Shown: one piece after another, positions 60,690-64,000 of the stretch
Layout of the letters: every line of letters begins with the position of its first letter
Numbering within the stretch: position 1 is the stretch's first letter
Assembly: GCA_947652115.1 (NCBI GenBank)
Contig: OX393564.1
Span: 9,194,412 to 9,258,411 of the forward strand
Source: Blastomussa wellsi
Taxonomy: Eukaryota; Cnidaria; Anthozoa; Scleractinia; Plerogyridae
Length of the DNA: 64,000 nucleotides
Reading direction: 5' to 3'
Program-made: the position numbers and the translations under genes
The notes under the pieces: generated by a model
Databases searched by the model: none
Seen by the model: the letters and a program-made list of their open reading frames with translations, nothing else
What the model was told of the DNA's origin: nothing

Positions 60690-60860
60690 CCACAATTCCT
60701 TGATTCGCTCCGACGAAGGGGTAAGGCTCGAAACGTCAGCTCTTGAATCTCTTCACGGTGGCCAATTCACATTATCAACCCAGTTAATAAAACCAAATTA
60801 TATTGTTATACTTCCCACCGACGCAGCACCAAAGTTTCTTTAGAAACTTACCCCCTCTAT
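60690..60860 (+). ncRNA. Hammerhead-ribozyme-like motif of a Penelope-type repeat, copy 3
   Basis: GATTCGCT, CCGACGA (60710-60716), a weaker stem II (GGGGTAAGGCTC), GAAAC, GTC, AGCTCTTGAATC; the two stem I halves pair. Downstream 'acggtggccaattcacatta' and the tail to 'aaacttaccccctc' match the foldback at 58.9 kb. Stem II has a mismatch, so this copy is probably inactive. Confidence 0.42.
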
Positions 60861-61082
60861 CTTAGTCACGTTTTGTTTGTTATGTAATCAAAGATCGGTT
60901 CGTGTTGCTCGCTCACGGAAAATGTGTTCCTAGAAAGGATTTTGTCGGTAAAGGCAAGGACTTCATTAATTGAAAACAAAAAATGATAAAATAACCGCCT
61001 GCGGGAACTGAATTTTTTTGAAGATGAAGATTTTTGCATTTGACAGGTATGATGTGACATTGTTGAAAAGCGTGTCGTGTTA

Positions 61083-61477
61083 GGCTACGTCCACACTAAG
61101 CTGGATAAATTTGAAAACAGCGTTTTCGTTTCGAACGCGGATAAAATGTTTTCTGTCCACATTATACCGTTTAAAAATTGTTTCGCCATCGATTTTGAAA
61201 CGCTGCTTCGCAAGAAACGCTTAATACGTGCAAGAACATGCCCACATTGTCCAAGCAACGTTATTCGATTGTTTTGATGTCAGCGTTTTCAAAAAGTTCC
61301 GTTCCCGCCGTCCACACTAACACACCTAGCCAGTGTTTTAAAATTTATCCACCTTGGAGAGCGTTTTCAAAAAGTTCCGTTTTCGGTGACCGAAAACGCC
61401 GTTTTAGTGTGGACGGAAGGCCAATCCGGAGAAAAAAGTGCGTTTTCAAATTTATCCGTATTAGTGTGGACGTAGCC
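61083..61477. mobile_element. MITE with GGCTACGTCCACACTA ends
   Basis: GGCTACGTCCACACTAA at the left is inverted at the right as TTAGTGTGGACGTAGCC, and TTA lies on both sides (61080-61082, 61478-61480), as in PIF/Harbinger-type elements. The interior repeats 'gcgttttcaaaaagttccgt' and 'cgttttc' words. No transposase. Confidence 0.75.
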
Positions 61478-62548
61478 TTAGAAAGCATATTATTGTAACC
61501 GCGTGGTTTTTGAAAAGGAACCAATGAACATTTTAAAATCTCTTTCTAGATCTTTGTATCAAGGTGTATTAATATGTCACTATTAGTATGTCATTTTAAA
61601 ACGTAAAGCCATCCGTTGAAAGCTTCATGTGCATCACAAAAGGAAATTCGAGAACATTGGAAACTAAACATTTGATTAAATACACCTGAATAAATTAATC
61701 ACAAAACTGCTTTTTCAAGCGAGATAGCGCTCGCGATACTTTCTTCGACATGACTCAGTTGGTCATCGCATTGATGATTCAGCTTGATAATGACGTAACG
61801 AAACCAGCCAATGCGAAGCGAGAGGTTTTTTATATGCTTTACTAGCAGAACAATTTAGCGCCGAAAATTGACTCCTCCCACAAATGTCCCCTATTCCTCG
61901 CCATGTGCTCTGTTTCGCTCGAATTTTTTTGTTATTGAGTGAGTTGCAGGTTTCGGAGGTGCACATTACTTACCAAAAGCGAAGGAGATTCATTCATGAT
62001 CAGCGAAGCAGCCAAAAGAATGTTATCTTGGTGTTAGATAGCACTTTGGTGAATAGAAAAACACGAGAAGAATATTGATTAAATCGATTTTGGCGTTCAA
62101 TGGTTATCTGAAATATAGCAATAATTTTTTGCTTCAACTGTATGTTGGTGTATGTAACTTACATGCCTCAGAGATGAGATTATTTGAAACAAATTTAAAT
62201 GAGAATACCTAAAAGTAATAATACCGCTCTTTTATACATTTCAATGAACAATCTTTCTGATGATTTGAACTTTCGGCTGTAATACGCATGTTGCGTTGTA
62301 TACATTTTAACGACTTTGAAACAAGTAACAATTGCTTTACGGAAGAAGCCATTTTTTGCCATCGCTTATTAAATAAACAACTGGTAACGTCTGTTATCAA
62401 AACTATATTTCGTAAGCAAAACTATTTAAAAGATTACCCCGTGATGTAAAATATTATCCTATCTCACCGTGTATACATCTGCAGTAAATTGAGTGGTGCA
62501 TCAACTTTTTTTGAACAACACGCCAACTATTTATAATAAAAAATATAT

Positions 62549-62610
62549 CTTAAATTGGAAATTCATTGCCATGATCATTCCTCACTTTCACTTTCAAAAA
62601 AAACGTTTCG
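62549..62610 (+). mobile_element. SINE tail remnant
   Basis: 'cttaaattggaaattcattg' followed by 'ccatgatcattcctcacttt' matches the tail of the SINEs at 13.2 and 14.3 kb. Confidence 0.55.
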
Positions 62611-62799
62611 CTAAACATTAAAGATAGTCTAGCCTCCCTCGTTTAAATAAATTGAATAAATGAAATTATAATTAAACTTTTCCCAACGTGTGGGCTCGAA
62701 GTTAATTAACTTTTCCTGTTCTGTTTAAACTACCCATTGTATTACAACATAAATTATTCGCAGCCATGCACAGTTAAAGCGGGCTGGCTAGACTGTGTT

Positions 62800-63564
62800 A
62801 AATCTTGAGGGCACTGATGGCACAATAACGGACGTGTAGGTTTCTTTCCGCATTTGTCTTTGTTCAGCTATACTTGTAACAAGAAGCACAAACTTTAAAC
62901 TGACTAGGACAGAGTAGACGTCTGTTTACTGGTAAGTTTGGAAGCCGTGTTAGTGTTTAATTGAATATAGCAAAATGTAAATGTAGAAGATTTTAACGAG
63001 CGCACTTAGCATCATTTTTGGGTAAAGTCTCTGCAAACATTTGTAAAGCCTTTTCAAGCGGTTCTATTGCTTAATTATTTGGGAATACATAGTCGGCTTT
63101 AAATTTCCACCAAACATTGTTGAAAAGAATGAATAGAGAATTTGTGCTTTGGGGGTGGGTTAAATTGTTTACGCAAACCTTATATCATCTCGAAAACTGG
63201 TCAAAATCAAAATTATAAACCTCCAGAACCTTACATATTGTAAAACATGTTAGACTGAATTGTTTTAGTTCAATTTTAAACCGTGCTTTCACCATTTTTT
63301 AACGGAAATTTTTATTTATTTTCTTCACGGCTTCACTTTGCGATAACATTTTCTTGTTTTGAAACCTTTTTTGTTCAAAGCTCTGAAGAAGACCGCCAGA
63401 GCCATCGTCTGGAAAATTGCTCGGATGTTTGCAAAATGGAAAGGAAATTGAAAACACTCTAACTTGGCCAGAATGTTGGCCAACTGGTCTAATTTCTAAA
63501 AAACCAAAACATGTTTTCTCTTTCAGGCGAACGGCGATGACATAACGGCTTGAGAGCTTTCGTG
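62800..63564 (+). other. Candidate untranslated exons (62800-62931 and 63534-63564)
   Basis: 'ctgtttactg|gtaagtttgg' is a strong donor at about 62931; 'ttttctctttcag|gcgaac' is a strong acceptor; 'gctttcgt|gtaagttt' is a second donor at about 63563. Together they look like 5' leader exons of a gene beyond the right edge. Purely signal-based. Confidence 0.25.
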
Positions 63565-64000
63565 TAAGTTTTCGATGCTACATACAAAATATTCACCCAG
63601 TTAAATTCCTCAGTTTAATACCCTCTTTGTTGGAAAATCATTTTACAAAAGCATTCTGCCCGGCAAAGCCCGAGAAAGACTTTACCGCCTGAAATGAACG
63701 GTTGATGAACGGTTATGACAATTAGATATTTTTAGAGGAGCCAACATTGAAATCGTGGTATGTCCCGCTTGAATTATCAGTATGCAACGATGGAAGATAT
63801 TCCTTTAGTTAATGATTCCAAAACATGCTAGCCAATAACTGTGCTTGTTGATACTTCTTTCTTGTCTACTGCATCAAATGAAACATTCACGTTTGGCCTG
63901 TGCAGAAGAATGTGGTTTGGAGTCCGGCAAAGCTTCAAAACTACGTTTTATAGCTACCTGACTGCAAGTAATATACGTACCCTTTTCCTGTCTGCAAACA

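Larger units (their letters stand above)
61480..64000. other. Intergenic region with possible noncoding exons
   Basis: No protein gene recognised. It holds a SINE remnant (62549-62610) and two splice-site pairs that could delimit untranslated exons of a gene to the right (62800-62931, 63534-63564). Confidence 0.5.

Noticed and set aside
60317..60703. Two ORFs spanning the N gap on both strands
   Set aside because: They are created by translating N bases and carry no real codons.

Overview
The window looks like an anthozoan cnidarian genome, most likely a stony coral. The grounds are long AT-rich introns with GT-AG borders, a tRNA-Ser-derived SINE and several foldback repeat families that I associate with cnidarian genomes, a ShK-type cysteine peptide gene, and transposon lineages (Crypton, ISL2EU-like, Mutator with exonuclease, BEL/Pao) that are abundant in corals. 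The species cannot be named from the sequence. A 200-base N gap (60405-60604) shows that this is a scaffolded assembly.

Host genes. (1) Positions 3398-23092, minus strand: nine exons of a copper type II monooxygenase of the DBH-like/MOXD1 family (signal peptide, DOMON domain, both copper sites). The 3' end lies off the left edge. All eight internal splice phases agree and give 431 codons. (2) Positions 27.7-36.1 kb, plus strand: a secreted ShK-domain peptide precursor with a short signal exon and a second exon 7.2 kb away. (3) Positions 52.2-52.9 kb, plus strand: a compact two-exon gene for a 68-residue secreted peptide of unknown function, with a TATA-like box and a poly(A) signal.

Mobile DNA fills most of the rest. 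Inside MOXD1 intron 1, on the opposite strand, lies a Mutator-type transposase with a C-terminal DEDDh exonuclease domain (17.3-20.95 kb). It is broken by one frameshift and one stop. An old BEL/Pao relic (9.95-11.9 kb) sits in intron 4. A Crypton tyrosine-recombinase element (30.53-33.17 kb) sits in the ShK intron, has split an older repeat, and was itself hit by a 404-bp MITE with an 8-bp target duplication. At 38151-42305 there is an ISL2EU-like transposon with identical 63-bp terminal inverted repeats, a THAP/DDE transposase gene and a convergent SAP-SWIM-YqaJ nuclease gene. At 43018-49298 there is a BEL/Pao LTR retrotransposon with 209-bp LTRs and a 5-bp target duplication; its coding region is damaged.

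At 55.8-58.46 kb an AT-rich block carries several genes of the kind found in Polinton-like/adintovirus-like elements: a packaging-type ATPase, a capsid-like pseudogene, a conserved ORF of unknown function, a coiled-coil ORF, a small Cys-rich protein and a parvovirus-type PLA2-like start. It is cut on the right by a BEL/Pao integrase fragment, which is itself interrupted by a foldback element carrying hammerhead-ribozyme-like motifs. Related motifs occur at 16.73 and 60.70 kb.

The remaining sequence is MITEs, SINEs, microsatellites and non-coding DNA in which I see no further convincing genes.
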